The notes under the pieces: model-generated
Databases searched by the model: none
Seen by the model: the letters and a program-made list of their open reading frames with translations, nothing else
Told to the model about the DNA's origin: nothing
Made by a program: the position numbers and the translations under genes
Shown here: positions 44,913-56,810 of the stretch, one piece after another
Layout of the letters: each line of letters begins with the position of its first letter
Position numbering within the stretch: position 1 is the stretch's first letter
Source: Morinoia aosen
Lineage: Eukaryota; Arthropoda; Malacostraca; Amphipoda; Talitridae
Direction of reading: 5' to 3'
Assembly: GCA_030386875.1 (NCBI GenBank)
Contig: CM059558.1
Coordinates: 5,465,501 to 5,529,500 of the forward strand
Length of the DNA stretch: 64,000 nt

Positions 44913-45545
44913 CTATTCTTCGAGGAATAGCATGAATTCTTCGGACTCTTCATCCTCAGCTGAAGTTTGAGAGGTAGAAGCAGCACTAGAGATGTCCTTG
45001 CTTCCCGTTTGATCATGGATGCTGGATTTGAAGTTAGTTAACATTATTGAGGTCACTTTGAAGTCTTCACAACAAAGCGAACTATAGCTGAGATGTGCCC
45101 GGATTCGCACTATCTCATCCAGCATTCTAGTTTGCAATCTATTCCGGGGCTTAGTTTTGACCGCCGTCACTAACGAGAACATTCTTTCGACAATAGCATT
45201 GCTAGCGGGAGTCACCAGGCAATTGAACGCATAACTCGAGAGCTCTTTAAAGTTCGAGTGGTTGTGTATTCCAAGCCAAAATTGGATAGTGTCCTTAGGA
45301 ATCACACCACCTTCAAAAATGCCCTCCTGCCTCCAGTCTACGATACTTATTTTTCGATACTGCTGTTGAATGATGTCAGTGCAATCTTGAGCTAAATGCA
45401 GCCTAAGCAAGTCTACAAACTCTCCCTTGCTTACTTGATTCAAAATTCTTGTTGGACTAAGAAGTACTAGATTTTTAAACACATTGGTTGATTCACATAT
45501 TCGCAGTTGAGTTCTTCTATTGCTGCCACAATGAATGCATGGCAT
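44913..45545 (-). pseudogene. hAT transposase, C-terminal dimerisation part
   Basis: A 210-codon frame with the hAT C-terminal region: FWLGIHNHSNFKELSSYAF, then the signature VTPASNAIVERMFSLV.AVKTKPRNRL. This region mediates dimerisation and includes the catalytic Glu of hAT enzymes. The tail is Ser/Glu-rich. It shares its frame (modulo three) with the two other pieces, which are separated by stops and frameshifts. Confidence 0.82.
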
Positions 45546-45833
45546 CTTTTTTCAGCTCTACAATTTTGAACTCTTCTTGTCTATCACTCTGTGTTCCTTT
45601 GTACTTATTTAGGTGACGTTCTACTTTCAACCTAAGTTTAGCACCAAAGTCCACTTGGTCCATTGACTTTTCACTATATCTTTCCTGTAAATTCTGTCTC
45701 TCAGCATTCTTCTGAGCATCTCCAGTTTTTTGGACAGTTCAAAGGGATCAATATTGGATGACTGAAACATTGCATTACCCGATTCAAAATCTTTAACAAT
45801 TGGTGTAGCAAATACAAAGTACAGATGATAAAC

Positions 45834-46424
45834 TTAACCATTTAACATCTCCTTCAATAATCGTGTTTTGAATCTTGCATTCACGGAGTAACTCATTTCT
45901 GTTGTTGTAAAATACGTTTTGAGTTCCTTCCAGTTGACAAGAATATTGTACATGACTTTGCCTCTGACAAGCCATCTAGTTTTAGAAGATTTCTGAGATG
46001 GTGTTGGTGCTTGATAGCTATTGTTGGTATTCAAAGTATCAAATACAAGTTTATATTCGTCCCGGGGCAAATCACTATTTGAGAACCACAGTGGGATCTC
46101 TGCGATTGAAAATCCAAGATTGGAGGGAAACTTCTCAAAAGCGTGTTGGACGCATAATGCCAGTGAATGGCAGACACATTTCATTTGTACACAGTCTGGC
46201 GCTACATCCTTCAGCCTGGTCCACACTGAATTTTTATTCCCAACCATAACAGCACAGCCATTACTTGCAAAACCGATACAATTCTTCAACTCCATATCAT
46301 ATTCGTTTAACTTCGCGAGTAACGTGTCATAAATACTATGTGCTGTCGCTGCTGAATGATCCAGCAGACCCAAAAATAAAGTTTGGATTGATGGGGTATC
46401 AGCACTGTCGTTGAAATAGCGCAC
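45834..46424 (-). pseudogene. hAT transposase, catalytic middle part
   Basis: A 196-codon frame: KLNEYDMELKNCIGFASNGC with NSVWTRLK, the C-x-C-H segment KCVCHSLALC of the insertion domain, and a TRWLVRG segment. The motifs match the RNase H-like core and helical insertion of hAT transposases of the kind found in vertebrate and insect ZBED/SCAND3-like families. Between 45546 and 45833 coding resemblance continues in another frame. Confidence 0.8.
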
Positions 46425-46610
46425 AATGACACACAGGTGCCTCTTACCTGAAATATCAGTAGATTCGTCAATAATCAGTTAAAATTTCTTGTTCTTCAAA
46501 GATTCCTTAAAGTCATATTCTAATGCTGGGCTCACCACATTTTTAATTATTTGAGAACACTTGCTCCTATGCAGTTGCTCCAGCCAGCGTACTGCCTTTT
46601 CCGTGCTCTT

Positions 46611-46823
46611 TTATAACTTCCCCCAAGTGATCAACAGCATAACGGCACAATGACAGATTACCGCTACTGCAAGCCTTATTTCAGCAGTTTTGATACCGTC
46701 GTCCACTGCTTTATCCTTGGGAGTAATAAAGGAGGCCAAATTACTTTGACTCGCTTGCAGTACATTTGATTTGTGCTTTGCTGATGCTTCGTGTTGATAA
46801 AAGTTAAAAATTTTACACTTCAC
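46611..46823 (-). pseudogene. hAT transposase, N-terminal part
   Basis: A 70-codon frame with KHKSNVLQASQSNL and AVICHC, consistent with the segment after the BED-type zinc finger. Upstream zinc finger Cys/His pairs are eroded. Confidence 0.55.
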
Positions 46824-48231
46824 TGAACATTTACTCTGTCATTTACATTTACAATAACTGTCGTCACCAGTGCCTTTCGTTAGCCAGGAGTACTTCTTTT
46901 CCCACTCCGGCTTATATTTGAGGTTGGAATCGTATTGGTTTTTCCATTTGGGCCTCTTGGATTGAGTTTTAAAACGAAAAATTCAAAATCCAGGCATATC
47001 TGCAGTTTCAGTGAAAAACACTCGACCACACCAACAACTCAACAAGAGCTTTTTTGCACGCTCACTGCGTATTGCGAGTAGACTCTGAGTGACTCGTGAC
47101 TAAATCAGGTGGGAAATAAAGAACAAAAAACGAACGGACACAAAACCAAGACGCGACGAGTATAGAACAAATCAAGCATACTCATTACCCAAATCCTCGT
47201 CAGTCTGAGTAAACGAAACGACATCATAGATAAGCAATTTTAGCAAATAACGAAACTAACATTGCATTATAATTTTTAACTCTATATTTATATCTGAAGT
47301 ACATGTAAAACATTACACTTTAGAAGTGTAGCCTGACTCTGGCGACAATTCGAGTTCTGAACTTCGAACTGGGATCAAACGCGTTGCGTAACATTGAAGG
47401 AATACACATTCCGTTTAAATTGCTGCTCACTTATACGAAAGTTTTCTAACTGCCAAAAATACGGCCAATAATTCTTGGTAGGCCAAGGTTTCTTAAATGA
47501 ATTATGAAAATCTTTAAAACATACCAAAATTCGGCGTCAGGCTGTGTCGTACCCAATGTTCAACAGAGTGACATTTGGAGCAGACCATACCGAATTTGTG
47601 TGAATACTCGTATACCAATTTCGGCCGCCCTGGACTAAAGTTGGGCGCTGCAACCGCGTGCTGATTTGTCAATGATCCTGAACGAGGGTAATTCGGAGAA
47701 ACTAATTGCTCCTCTTATATGTAAAAAACTATTCTTGTACTGTATATTCAATATTCGCTAAAAAACTTTGCACAAACCTAAATCATCGAGGAAATTGTAA
47801 ATATACATTGTACACTTCTATTGAATCAACTAAGTAATGAAATAGTAAGCGAATTTATTACCCAAAATCTAATTGCAGCGCATTTTTTTGCCGTTTTCTT
47901 TAGTTTCTACTATGAACCTGTCTTAGACCCGTCTCAGTTCCGTCAATTCCAGTTTTATACCCTACTAATGCATTTGATCCTAATGGTTTACGTTAAACTT
48001 GTGTTTAGAATCTCTCGTAAAACCGCTCACGTTTCAGTTTTCAATTCGTCTTTTACGAGAACTGGAAAATGACTAAAAAAGCCAGAAAAAGGCCAAATTT
48101 TAGAAAAAGGCCACACTTAAAATCTCGAAGCCAAGCGCTTGCAAAAAAGGCTAGATTTGTGATATTTGGCCTTAAAAAGGCCGAAATGGCAACCCTGTTC
48201 CCAGGACAGGACTCAATCCCAACTTCCCAAG

Positions 48232-48562
48232 CAGGGTTGCCAGATAAATAAGTCAGCTTATGGCCACTTTTTACAAGAGACGATGGCCAAAAGGGCCACT
48301 ATAAAATATATAAACATTTTTGCATTTCAAAATCACAATTCTAATAATTTTTTTACTCACTTTGACACTATCATAACGAGAGCACCTCCGTGAGATGTTG
48401 TAGGTCTTCTGTTTCATGAATCGTGCGATATTTTTTAAAAGGACCTAGTAAACTTTTTGTAGCCGGCGTTCAAAATTCAAAATTCTCGTAGCCACGGCGT
48501 TCAAAATTTGGCCAATTATGAGCTAATTGATTGACCATGAAATGGCCAATCTGGCAACCCTG
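48232..48562. mobile_element. hAT-type MITE
   Basis: 331 bp with inverted ends CAGGGTTGCCAGAT. Subterminal GGCCA blocks resemble the 44251-48197 hAT, so it was probably mobilised by it. No clean target duplication was found. Confidence 0.65.
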
Positions 48563-49280
48563 CAGTCCAAAGTCCTCTACGTTCGTCAATATTTGTGCCC
48601 TAGGCTGGCGTGTATCTTACCCTAGAAAGTTCCATGATTACCCTAGAAAATATAAATGATGGAAATATAATAATTACCTTATGGACTTTAATAATACTAC
48701 TGGCTGGCTTTGTCCTTGATTACATCACACTGACAGCATGTTCAAAGTTTCTAGGGATTCGTTAAGTAACAAATGAATGATTTAAACCGGCAGGCCGCAA
48801 GCAAGACGGTTTATTTGAACACCTTTATTATGGAAATGTGTATAAAATGGTATCCAGCCATTATATTACAAAAGATATTTCCAAATTTGGATCGACAAAC
48901 AACTCAAACAAACGTGGTCGACAAAATTGAAGTCCATGTTTACGTAATTAGTGTTGAAAATACATAAATAATAATTGTTACTGAAACCAAACAAAAAATT
49001 TTGGCTGAAAATGCAGGCCTGGGCAATGTATTTTCACTCGTTGTATCGGGTCTTTTGACCGAATCAAACAAATAAAAAAATGAATGAACTCTACGTGCGT
49101 TGTTAAGTAATAAGTATAGCCTTAGATCAACTGTTAAAATAGGAGAGAGCCTACCTTTAATACGAATAATTTTTAGTCACCAGGAAGTTGTATTACTCCC
49201 ATAAAAAGAGTTCTGTGAATATATATTCCAAAATGGCACTCTAGAACAAAATAAAAATGCTATCACGCTTTCTTCAGTTC
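48563..49280. other. spacer, nothing recognised
   Basis: AT-rich, no gene seen. Confidence 0.4.
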
Positions 49281-50140
49281 ATATTTCTAAGGTAATGGCA
49301 GGACTGGAGGTTCTGCGCACGTAGCATTACTTTTCCCTTCAATAATAGCCTTATTTAGATTAGTAATAATTGGAAAATTAGATGCACTGAACCCAAATTC
49401 TTCAAGGTAATACACTGCATGCATCAAACCACGCACGATTTCATTCTCACGCTGTTTTTTGTGAAGATTCGGTCAAATTTAATTGGCTAAAGAAACGTTC
49501 AGCGGAAGCATTGAAAAATGTGAGAGACAACAACTTTGAAATTATCATTTTTAGATTTGGATAACATAGTAGCCAACTGAAATTTTTACGGCTAAACTCT
49601 GTTTCCAGTAATTAACGGCTGACATGTCTTGTGTTAATTGTTCAATCAAGTAATGTTTCGCCACGCTTCGTCATGACATTTCTTATCGACAAACTCTTTC
49701 ATATGACAAGATTTTGCAGCCTGTGCGTTGGAGCATTGCGCGGATTTAGATAGCGTGCGAGGTCTGGTACAGGATCCTCAACGGAAAAAATTTTTTGGAA
49801 TTATGAAACTGCTTCAACGTAGCAACATCTAGAATTAGCAACAAAATGTTTTTCTCTTGTGAAGTAATGTCAGTTACCTCTGACATCGTTCCATTTGCTG
49901 TCATCCCATTCTATACATCACCTACTGGCACATGAGCGCTCGTGAATGTCGGATGGTATGGATTCAGCAAAGAAATGATCGCATTCTTCGAAGCAACAAC
50001 ACGCATAAAGTCTAAAAAAGCTCCCAATTAGGCTTTAGATTTCTGGTAATACATTAATATGAGGAGAGTCAGACTGAAACGAGGTATTAAATGCGTTTAA
50101 TTTCCCTGAATTGTAATCCAAGAACTCCAAATAAGCGCGG
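49281..50140 (-). pseudogene. second hAT transposase remnant
   Basis: Minus-strand translation near 49500 reads NASAERFFSQLN, the hAT C-terminal signature, followed by weak matches (EFGFSASNFPIITNLNKAII) near 49340-49400. No long frame remains. It differs from the 44913-45545 signature, so it belongs to another hAT family. Confidence 0.5.
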
Positions 50141-50164
50141 GTTAGTTTGAAGCGTTGACTATTG

Positions 50165-50856
50165 TACCATTGACCTGAGTTGGATCGCTAAACGACAACT
50201 CAACAAAGTAAAGTGAAAGGCAAACCGAACAAAATCCTACAACCAATAGTTGGAGAGTACAGCCCCGGATATATCTACGGTACATTTAAAACCCACAAAC
50301 GCGGACACTCTTTGCAACTCTAGAGTTTCTCAAGTAACAACCCCAGTACATAAAACTACAAAACAACTTTACAGGATAATTGCCCCGTATCTCCCAGCAA
50401 AATACCAAATTAATTTTACAGATGATTTCCTCCAGGCACTAAGAACCACCAATCCGCAAGGCCTCATAGCTTCACTCGATGTAGAATCGCTCTTCACAAA
50501 TGTACCTGTCCTTCCTACGATAGAAATAATCTGAAACGAAGCTTACCAAGATCCCTCCACTGCCCCACCATTTGAACCTAACCTCCTGAAGAAACTGTTT
50601 ATTGCTTGCACAGCTGAAGGCCCATTTACAGGTATGGACGGAAAACTCCAGCGAATAGACTGTGTCAGCATGGAAAGTCCCTTAGGGGTTACCTAAGCAA
50701 ACTTCTACACGACCGTGCTTCAAATCAATATTCTAGATAACAACCCGGGAAAAAAAACATCCATATACTGTAGGTATGTAGACGGCTACTTCATAGTAAC
50801 AAACTCAATAGAAACTCTCAATGACCTTAAAAACTTGTTCGAATCAAACTTGTACG
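50165..50856 (+). pseudogene. Penelope-like RT, N-terminal half, active site altered
   Basis: Contains YGTFKTHK, then VHKTTKQLYRIIAPYL, the palm segment ASLDVESLFTNVPV with the first catalytic Asp, ESPLGV (the normal GSPLG loop), and the active site read as YVDG at about 50775-50788 where YVDD is expected. Stops are at about 50322, 50532 and 50693. The D to G change would abolish polymerisation even if the frame were intact. Confidence 0.8.
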
Positions 50857-52527
50857 TTGGTGGAACTCTTTGTACAAACTTCGGCTACTAATAGAAAATA
50901 CAAATTTAAACACTTTTTCATTAGTGAAAAAATATCGAAAAACGCTTAGTTTTTAATTATTCGGCTTAGAAGATTTTAATGCTACGCTACAAGAACACAA
51001 CAGCGATTTCGCAACAGACAGGAAGAAGGGCTATATGGGGAATTAGAATGAACAAGTATTGGAAGAATCGAACATGTTTTATTTATAGTTTAAAACATTA
51101 ATTCACAGATTCAGGATATTTCTAGAAAATCCTACTCAAAGTTAGCGGCCCCTGGTGAGAAGCGTATATGTATAGCACCGTGGCACTGAAGTGGTAAGAT
51201 GTATCGCTTTACAAATGCACAAATGGCAGACATGCATTTCACTTATGGTGCTGCTAATGGTAATGCAAGACGTGCCGCGAGAATCTATCACGAACGGTAC
51301 CCTATTCGAGAAGTCCCTGATCATCGATTATTCACTGCATTGCATCGAAAATTGACGGAAACCGGCAGTTTTAGTGTAAACAGAGTAAACGTTGGTCGCC
51401 CAATAAATTATCATCGAGAGCAAGAAGTGTTGGAACATTTCCGTAGAAACCCGCGTACGAGCACCCGTGCCGCAGCAGCATCTTCGGGTATTCGTGACCA
51501 TAGTACAGTGTGGCATGTATTGAACCGGAATAATTATCATCCGGATTACTTCCAGAGAGTCCAGGGTCTCCTTCCCGTTGATTATGGCCCTCGTGAGCGA
51601 TTCGCACAGTGGTTTTTAGATCGAGGGGTAGAAGATGGCAATTTTGCAGAGTGTGTGGTGTTTACGGATGAAGCAACCTTCAGCCGAGATGGAATTTTTG
51701 ATTATCATAACTTTCACTCATGGCAGCAGAACAACCCTCATGTCATCCATGAACGTCATCACCAACATCGCTACACAGTACACTGTCAATGTTTGGGCAG
51801 GTATCGTGCACAATCAACTCATTGGTCCGTACATTCTGCAAATGCGTCTTACTGGAGATGTGTACAAAACCTTTCTTGAAGAAGTCCTTCCTGGTTTATT
51901 GGAAAATGTGCCATTAGGTATTCGTAGACGACTTAGGTTTCAACACGATGGAGCTCCGGCACATTATGATCTAAATGTGCGACGGTTTATTGACCAACAA
52001 TTTCCAAATCGATGGATTGGTCGTGGTGGTGCTGTGTCCTGGCCACCGAGATCACCTGATTTGACTCCGTTAGATTTTTTCTTATGGGGGCACTTGAAAT
52101 CTCCGATTTTTGCGACACCTGTGGAGTCGGAAGAAGACCTTGTCGCTCGAATTGCAGCCGCTGCTGGAGATATCGCTGACAATCCAGGAATGCTTGACAA
52201 CGTACGCAACTCGCTTCTACGATAGTGTTGTGCGTGTATCGATGTTAATGGTCGAAATTTTGAACACCTACTTTGATGCGTTAATTTCTATTATTTATTA
52301 AAGTACCTCATGTTCTTTAACGTTTTTCATTACCCTCGTGTGTTATTATAGAACATTAGTGCATGTGGTTAACTAGGATCGCCGTGAGTTCTTGAAGCGC
52401 AGCATTAAAAACTGCTAAGCCCAATAATTAAAAACTAAGCGTTTTTCGATATTTTTTCACTGATGAAAAAGTGTTCAAATTTGTATTTTCTACTAGTAGC
52501 CGAAGTTTGTACCAAGAGTTCCACCAA
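50857..52527 (+). mobile_element. DD41D mariner-type transposon with long inverted repeats
   Basis: Inverted ends of about 115 bp begin TTGGTGGAACTCTT and are about 93 percent alike. A TA lies within a few bases outside each end. The insertion is in the RT palm-thumb junction of the Penelope-like element. Transposase is on the plus strand. Confidence 0.82.
51199..52225 (+). pseudogene. DD41D mariner transposase, one frameshift
   Basis: Two overlapping frames (51199-51879 and 51635-52225) together cover a whole transposase. The N-terminal helix-turn-helix half includes RRAARIYHERYP and VGRPINYH. Catalytic residues: Asp in VFTDEATFSR, Asp in QHDGAPAHY, and Asp in SPDLTPLDFF. Counting between the second and third gives 41 residues, which defines the DD41D group (rosa-like) rather than DD34D mariner or DD34E Tc1. 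The frame change lies between about 51720 and 51800. The enzyme would act at TA sites. Near-intact ends and only one lesion suggest a relatively young copy. Confidence 0.85.
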
Positions 52528-53001
52528 TTAAAATTAAAAAAAGTAAAATTTACTCAAGAAATCGGCACAGGTCAAAAATTAAATTTCTTGGACGCAGCAA
52601 TTGACGGATCAGAACGCAGCTTTTCCACCTCAGTATATAGAAAACCTAGAGACTCTGGAGTAAACCTTAGCGCCAACAGCGCATGTCCACATACTCGTAA
52701 ATACAAAGACAATGCAATTTGCGCTCTGATCCATCGCACCTCCAAAATTGCATCAAATTGGCAGTTTTTCCATAAGAACATTCTACGACTTGAACAAGCA
52801 TTTGTCAACAACGGATACACCAATACCCTTTTCGATAAGATTCTTAAAAATTACTTGTCTAAACGTGAAGCAAACACTGAACAACAAAAGGTCAACAAAG
52901 TGTATTATCAAAACCAGTACTCCACCGCATATAAAACAGACGAAAGAATATTAAAACAAATCGTGAAAAACAACAAAAAATGCAATAACCCTAATGAATA
53001 A
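52528..53001 (+). pseudogene. Penelope-like RT, thumb and connector
   Basis: KLNFLDAAID, FSTSVYRKPRDSG, CPHTRKYKDNAICALIHRT, a typical Penelope post-palm region in which the FLD..I and VYRKPT-like motifs are conserved. The frame ends at 53001. Confidence 0.78.
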
Positions 53002-53097
53002 TTACAAGTTATTATTTATTTCAAATGTCCTAAGATCACCAACCTCATCTCCAAGAACTATCACAATCCGCCACCTCCTACTCTGAAACAGACTAGT

Positions 53098-53240
53098 GTG
53101 TACAAATTCACTTGCACTCATGAGGACTGTGAACCTCACAAACGTTCGTACATTGGCATGACAACCACTACCTTCTCCAGACGTTTAACAATGCACTTTG
53201 CCTCCGGCGGTCCAAAAATACACACAAACAAATTTTTCAG
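53098..53240 (+). pseudogene. GIY-YIG endonuclease domain of Penelope-like copy 1
   Basis: YKFTCTHEDCEPHKRSYIGM followed by TTTTFSRRLTMHF. The paired Tyr residues (Y-K-F and SYIG) and the Arg of SRRL are the GIY-YIG catalytic pattern. The CTHEDCE insert matches the zinc-like CCHH element of Penelope endonucleases. It would nick target DNA. Confidence 0.75.
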
Positions 53241-53318
53241 GTTTCTTCATTTTTATCTCACCCAGAGGAAAGAAAACGCATACTGAGTGAGTAGATTGGA
53301 CGTTCGCTCAACTCCATA

Positions 53319-54029
53319 CTAAATAGGGCCTTTATCACTCCTGTCTTTGTTGATAAGTTTGTAAGGGCGTATTGCAAAGGTGGGCGTCATATTTTTATTG
53401 ACGAAGAGTCTTCTGTCGGGAGATGGTATAGCGAAATTAAATGCAGGGTTGGAAATATGGCTCTTAGTCTTACAATACCTCCAGGAGAGATATTGGCTTC
53501 GTAGGTTGACCGAAACAGGAGTCGACCGAAACGCCCCAATTGCCAATCGTTAGCTATGGAGTCTTAAGATTTTCAGTGTAGTTGCAGGAGCAGATCCATA
53601 AATGATGCTGCCGTAATCGAGTTTGGATCTGATGAAGAGGGTATACATATCGAGTAAGATGTATTGGTCAGCTCTCCAGTCGTGGGACGATATCGATTTC
53701 ATCATGCTTATGCCTCTTTTGTTGTTGAGTTTGATATTATTCACATGTGTTTTCCATGAGAGTTTGCGATCCCAGGTAAGGCCTAATAATTGGATTTCGT
53801 TAGTGAAGGTTAAGTATTCGGTGTGGATTTTTAGGGTTGGGGATAAGTGAATGCCAGGAAGGAAGGTGAAATGCACGGCTTTAGATTTTTCCTTTGAAAA
53901 GGTAAATCCATTTAGTTGAGCCCTCATGACGATACGATCGATGCAGTGCTGTCTGTAGCTTGAGTTGGATGACGATGAGATCCCGATGTCTATATCCCAC
54001 CTGAACGTCGTCCACAAAAATGGATACAT
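53319..54029 (-). pseudogene. non-LTR RT C-terminal part
   Basis: Minus frames 54029-53550 and 53546-53319 hold the RT thumb and tail: NGFTFSKEKSKAVHF, LGLTWDRKLSWKTHV, LDYGSIIYGSA, and GAFRSTPVS. These are typical post-palm motifs of Jockey-like RTs. The FVDD catalytic box is at about 54020-54008 in a neighbouring frame. Confidence 0.78.
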
Positions 54030-54249
54030 GGTATCGGGAGTCGTTCGGGATGTGGTTGAGTATGTTGTTCGTTTTTATTATAAATAGGGTGAATGGGAGA
54101 ACAGAACCTTGCCGAACTCCTTAAGGGAAAAGGTCTGTCAGGTGATTGTTAGGTAACACTCTAACGGTATTATTGCGAAGGAATTGTATGTATAGGGAGA
54201 GCCTACCTAGTAGGCCCATGCTATGGAGATCCCTTATGATTCCATGTCT

Positions 54250-55029
54250 CTAGGTGGTGTCGTAAGCTTTTTGTAAATCGAAGAAAACACTAACAAAGTG
54301 TTCTTCGTGAGCGAAGGCTCTTCTAATTGTGGTTTCTCGGCGGATGAGGAGGTCGGTTGTTGACCGATTTCGACGACCGCCACACTGGATGTTGTTGAGC
54401 AGGCCGTGCATGTCGCAGTAATCGTTGAGCTTATTGTTAATTAGGCGTCCGAGGGTTTTGCACGGGCAGCTGGTCAGTGCAATAGGTCTATAGTTCTGGG
54501 GTGAGTGCGGAGTTTTACCAGGTTTTGGGAAAGGTATAATGATTGCCTCCCGCCAAATCTGAGGAAAGTATCCATGAAGCCAGAACTTGTACAGGGATAA
54601 CAAATCGAGTTTGCTTTTTTCTGGAAGGTGCTTCAGCATTTTGAAAGTATTTTATCTTTACCGGGTGAGGTATCTTTGGTGGCATACAGGGCAGTTGTGA
54701 GTTCGGCCAGGGAGAAAGGTTGGTTGTAGTCCTCGTCGTTCATTGATGAGAAGTCGAGTCTGGCAAGTTCTGCTTTTTGTTTTTCACGCCTAAGTCGGTG
54801 GTGTAGTTTGCGGCACTGCTGGTATTGCTGAAGGTTTCTGCAAGCTTATTTGCTGTGCCATGGATCGTCGAATAAACCGAATTAGGATTGCTATATTTCG
54901 CTGCGAGCGTCCTTTTATTTTTCGTATATTTTCATAGACCGTAGAGAGATGTGTGTGCTGTGAAAATTTGTTGGCGAAAGTAATCCACGCCTTTCGCTTT
55001 TCTTCTCTTAGAAGAAGATTCAGGTGTAA
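54250..55029 (-). pseudogene. non-LTR RT N-terminal part
   Basis: FPKPGKTPHSPQNYRPIALT, LGRLINNKL, QCGGRRNRSTTDLL, FVSVFFDLQKAYDT: RT motifs 0 to A with the first catalytic Asp. Upstream (55029-54790) KRKAWITFANKFSQ and IRKIKG form the usual linker between endonuclease and RT. Stops and frameshifts occur near 54640, 54780 and 54245. Confidence 0.8.
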
Positions 55030-56249
55030 GGGTGCGTTCACACTACGAGCGGAGCGGCAATAATGTTTGTACAGGTTTGAATGCAGAAACGCTTGGCTGT
55101 TCACACGACAAGCGGAGCGGAGCGGCACGCTCGGGAAATTCGTTGGGATTTTTTGACGCTCGCGTCGAGCGTTTCTCCTCGGCTCCGCCTTTGGATAGTC
55201 ATATCTTACAGGGGTAGAATTGTCGTTTGAGTTAAAAAAATCTAGTATATAACTATTTATTTGTACAACTAATCATATAAACATTATAACTGATAGTGTA
55301 ACATGTAATATTTTAGTGTAATTTCACCCATTTGGGTTCATTAATCATTTATTTTTATTTTCTTCTGCTTTCTCTGATAAGTTATTTCATTATTGCTTCA
55401 GTTTGAGGAGTTTATTTTGCTTTTCTCGTGATGTAGTTTCATCTTTCTTGTGATGCTGTGTATTTTATTATATGATCTTGATTAAAGTATAATTATGTAC
55501 GATTTTTTAATAAAGTTTTCAATTTTTTCGTTAAATGGGAGAAAAAGGAGGCCGTATGATGATGAGGAGGACTCAATGAGTGTCAAATACACAATAAGTT
55601 GCAAAATTTTATGAGCTTGTGTGATTTTTTCCAATACTAACGGAAAGCATATCAGTGTTTCGAGAACTATTTGGTCAGGACAAGCCAATATTTGTCAGTA
55701 TTTTTCACTTAGGTTTCTCTGGCACAACCCTGAATTTCTGAAGGGAATTACTTTACGTTCACTCACGTTCAAGTCACCACAAGACTTTTTTTGTTCGTAC
55801 TGGCCTACGAAAACCTGTAGTAATATATGTGATACAGCCTATATGGAAAGACTTTAATTTTGCTTAAACTACTTTGCTTTACATGTATCCTCAATAAAAA
55901 TTTGTTTATTGCTAAACAGCAAATTTATCTAATCTCGTTAGAAATTTTTCTTTCTATAAGGGGTTGTAGTACATCAAAAGTTGCCGGCTTCATCCGTAAA
56001 TACTCGTAGAATTGTGATTCATCTCTCCTCAGTGCTTCGAAGAGATAGTGGTATTCTCCGAGTCCATAGCGATCTCTCCTCATGTTGATGGGATGGATCC
56101 AGTGTTTCCGTTTTGCGGTCGAGCAACAGAAGCGCATTCACGGAACGCTCCACAGCGACTGATGCTTGTGTAGGTCGCTCTGCTCAGCTCACATGTGAAC
56201 ACACGCGCCGCGCCGCTCCGCTCGCTCCACTCGTAGTGTGAACGCACAC
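55030..56249 (-). mobile_element. Harbinger element H1, internally deleted
   Basis: Ends GGGTGCGTTCACACTACGAG and its complement (one mismatch), with TAA at 55027-55029 and 56250-56252. It carries only the N-terminal transposase exon, so it is non-autonomous. Subterminal (GCGGA)n-rich tracts are present at both ends. Confidence 0.85.
55925..56137 (-). pseudogene. Harbinger transposase N-terminal exon in H1
   Basis: KRKHWIHPINMRRDRYGLGE, then YHYLFEALRRDESQFYEYLR and MKPATFDVLQPLIE. This is homologous to the first transposase exon of H2 (60849-60629) but lacks its splice donor and the catalytic exons. Confidence 0.72.
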
Positions 56250-56399
56250 TAAGGGTGCTTACACACTACGAGCGGAGCGGAGCGGCGACGAGCGTCAATA
56301 ATGTCTTTGGCTATTCCTATGTATAGACGCTTTACCTTACACACTACAAGCGGAGCGGAGCGAGCGGCGAAGAGCGGAGCGGAGCGGCACGCTCGAGAA

Positions 56400-56810
56400 A
56401 TTCAGGGATATTTATTGCCGCTAGCGGCGGACTGAATTTGGTGAGTTTCCCTTTAATGTTTTCATTGAGGTTTCATAGAAAACTGATTTACACTGGTAAG
56501 TGGGTAACTAATTTTCTCTAATCATACAATATGGCATTAAAGAAAGGTTTTATAAGGGTTTGGTAATGTTTGTTGAACATGTTCATACAATTAAAATATG
56601 TTATATGATAGCGGAATACACATGAAATGCGTTTTAAGTCAGAAGATAGTATATTAATATTATATTGTACAAAACTTGGTCAAACATTGTGAAATACTTG
56701 TCAAAACGTGTACGATGCCGGCAGAAACGACGCTGCACTGTTGTGAGATGAAACGAACAACTCACTCTGTGTCTTACCTTAGCGCTTGGTTCATCTTGCT
56801 TCCCAGAATC
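56400..56810. other. H2 subterminal and 5' region of the MADF gene
   Basis: No gene; probable promoter of the accessory gene, but no clear TATA box. Confidence 0.4.

Larger units (their letters stand above)
44251..48197 (-). mobile_element. hAT transposon, degenerate, with 8-bp target duplication
   Basis: Ends CAGGGTTGTCA and the complement of CAGGGTTGCCA. Flanks CTCCCAGG (44243-44250) and TTCCCAGG (48198-48205) match at 7 of 8. Subterminal GGCCAAA/GGCC-rich blocks occur at both ends. The transposase is on the minus strand in pieces. Confidence 0.85.
50165..53280 (+). mobile_element. Penelope-like element copy 1, split by a mariner
   Basis: RT fingers and palm (50165-50856), mariner insertion (50857-52527), RT thumb (52528-53001), and GIY-YIG endonuclease (53098-53240). 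Several stops and a changed active site. The GIY-YIG coupled to RT is diagnostic of Penelope-like elements. The 3' end meets the non-LTR element at about 53280. Confidence 0.82.

Noticed and set aside
53623..53850. Plus-strand frames over the non-LTR element
   Set aside because: Antisense of RT-coding sequence.
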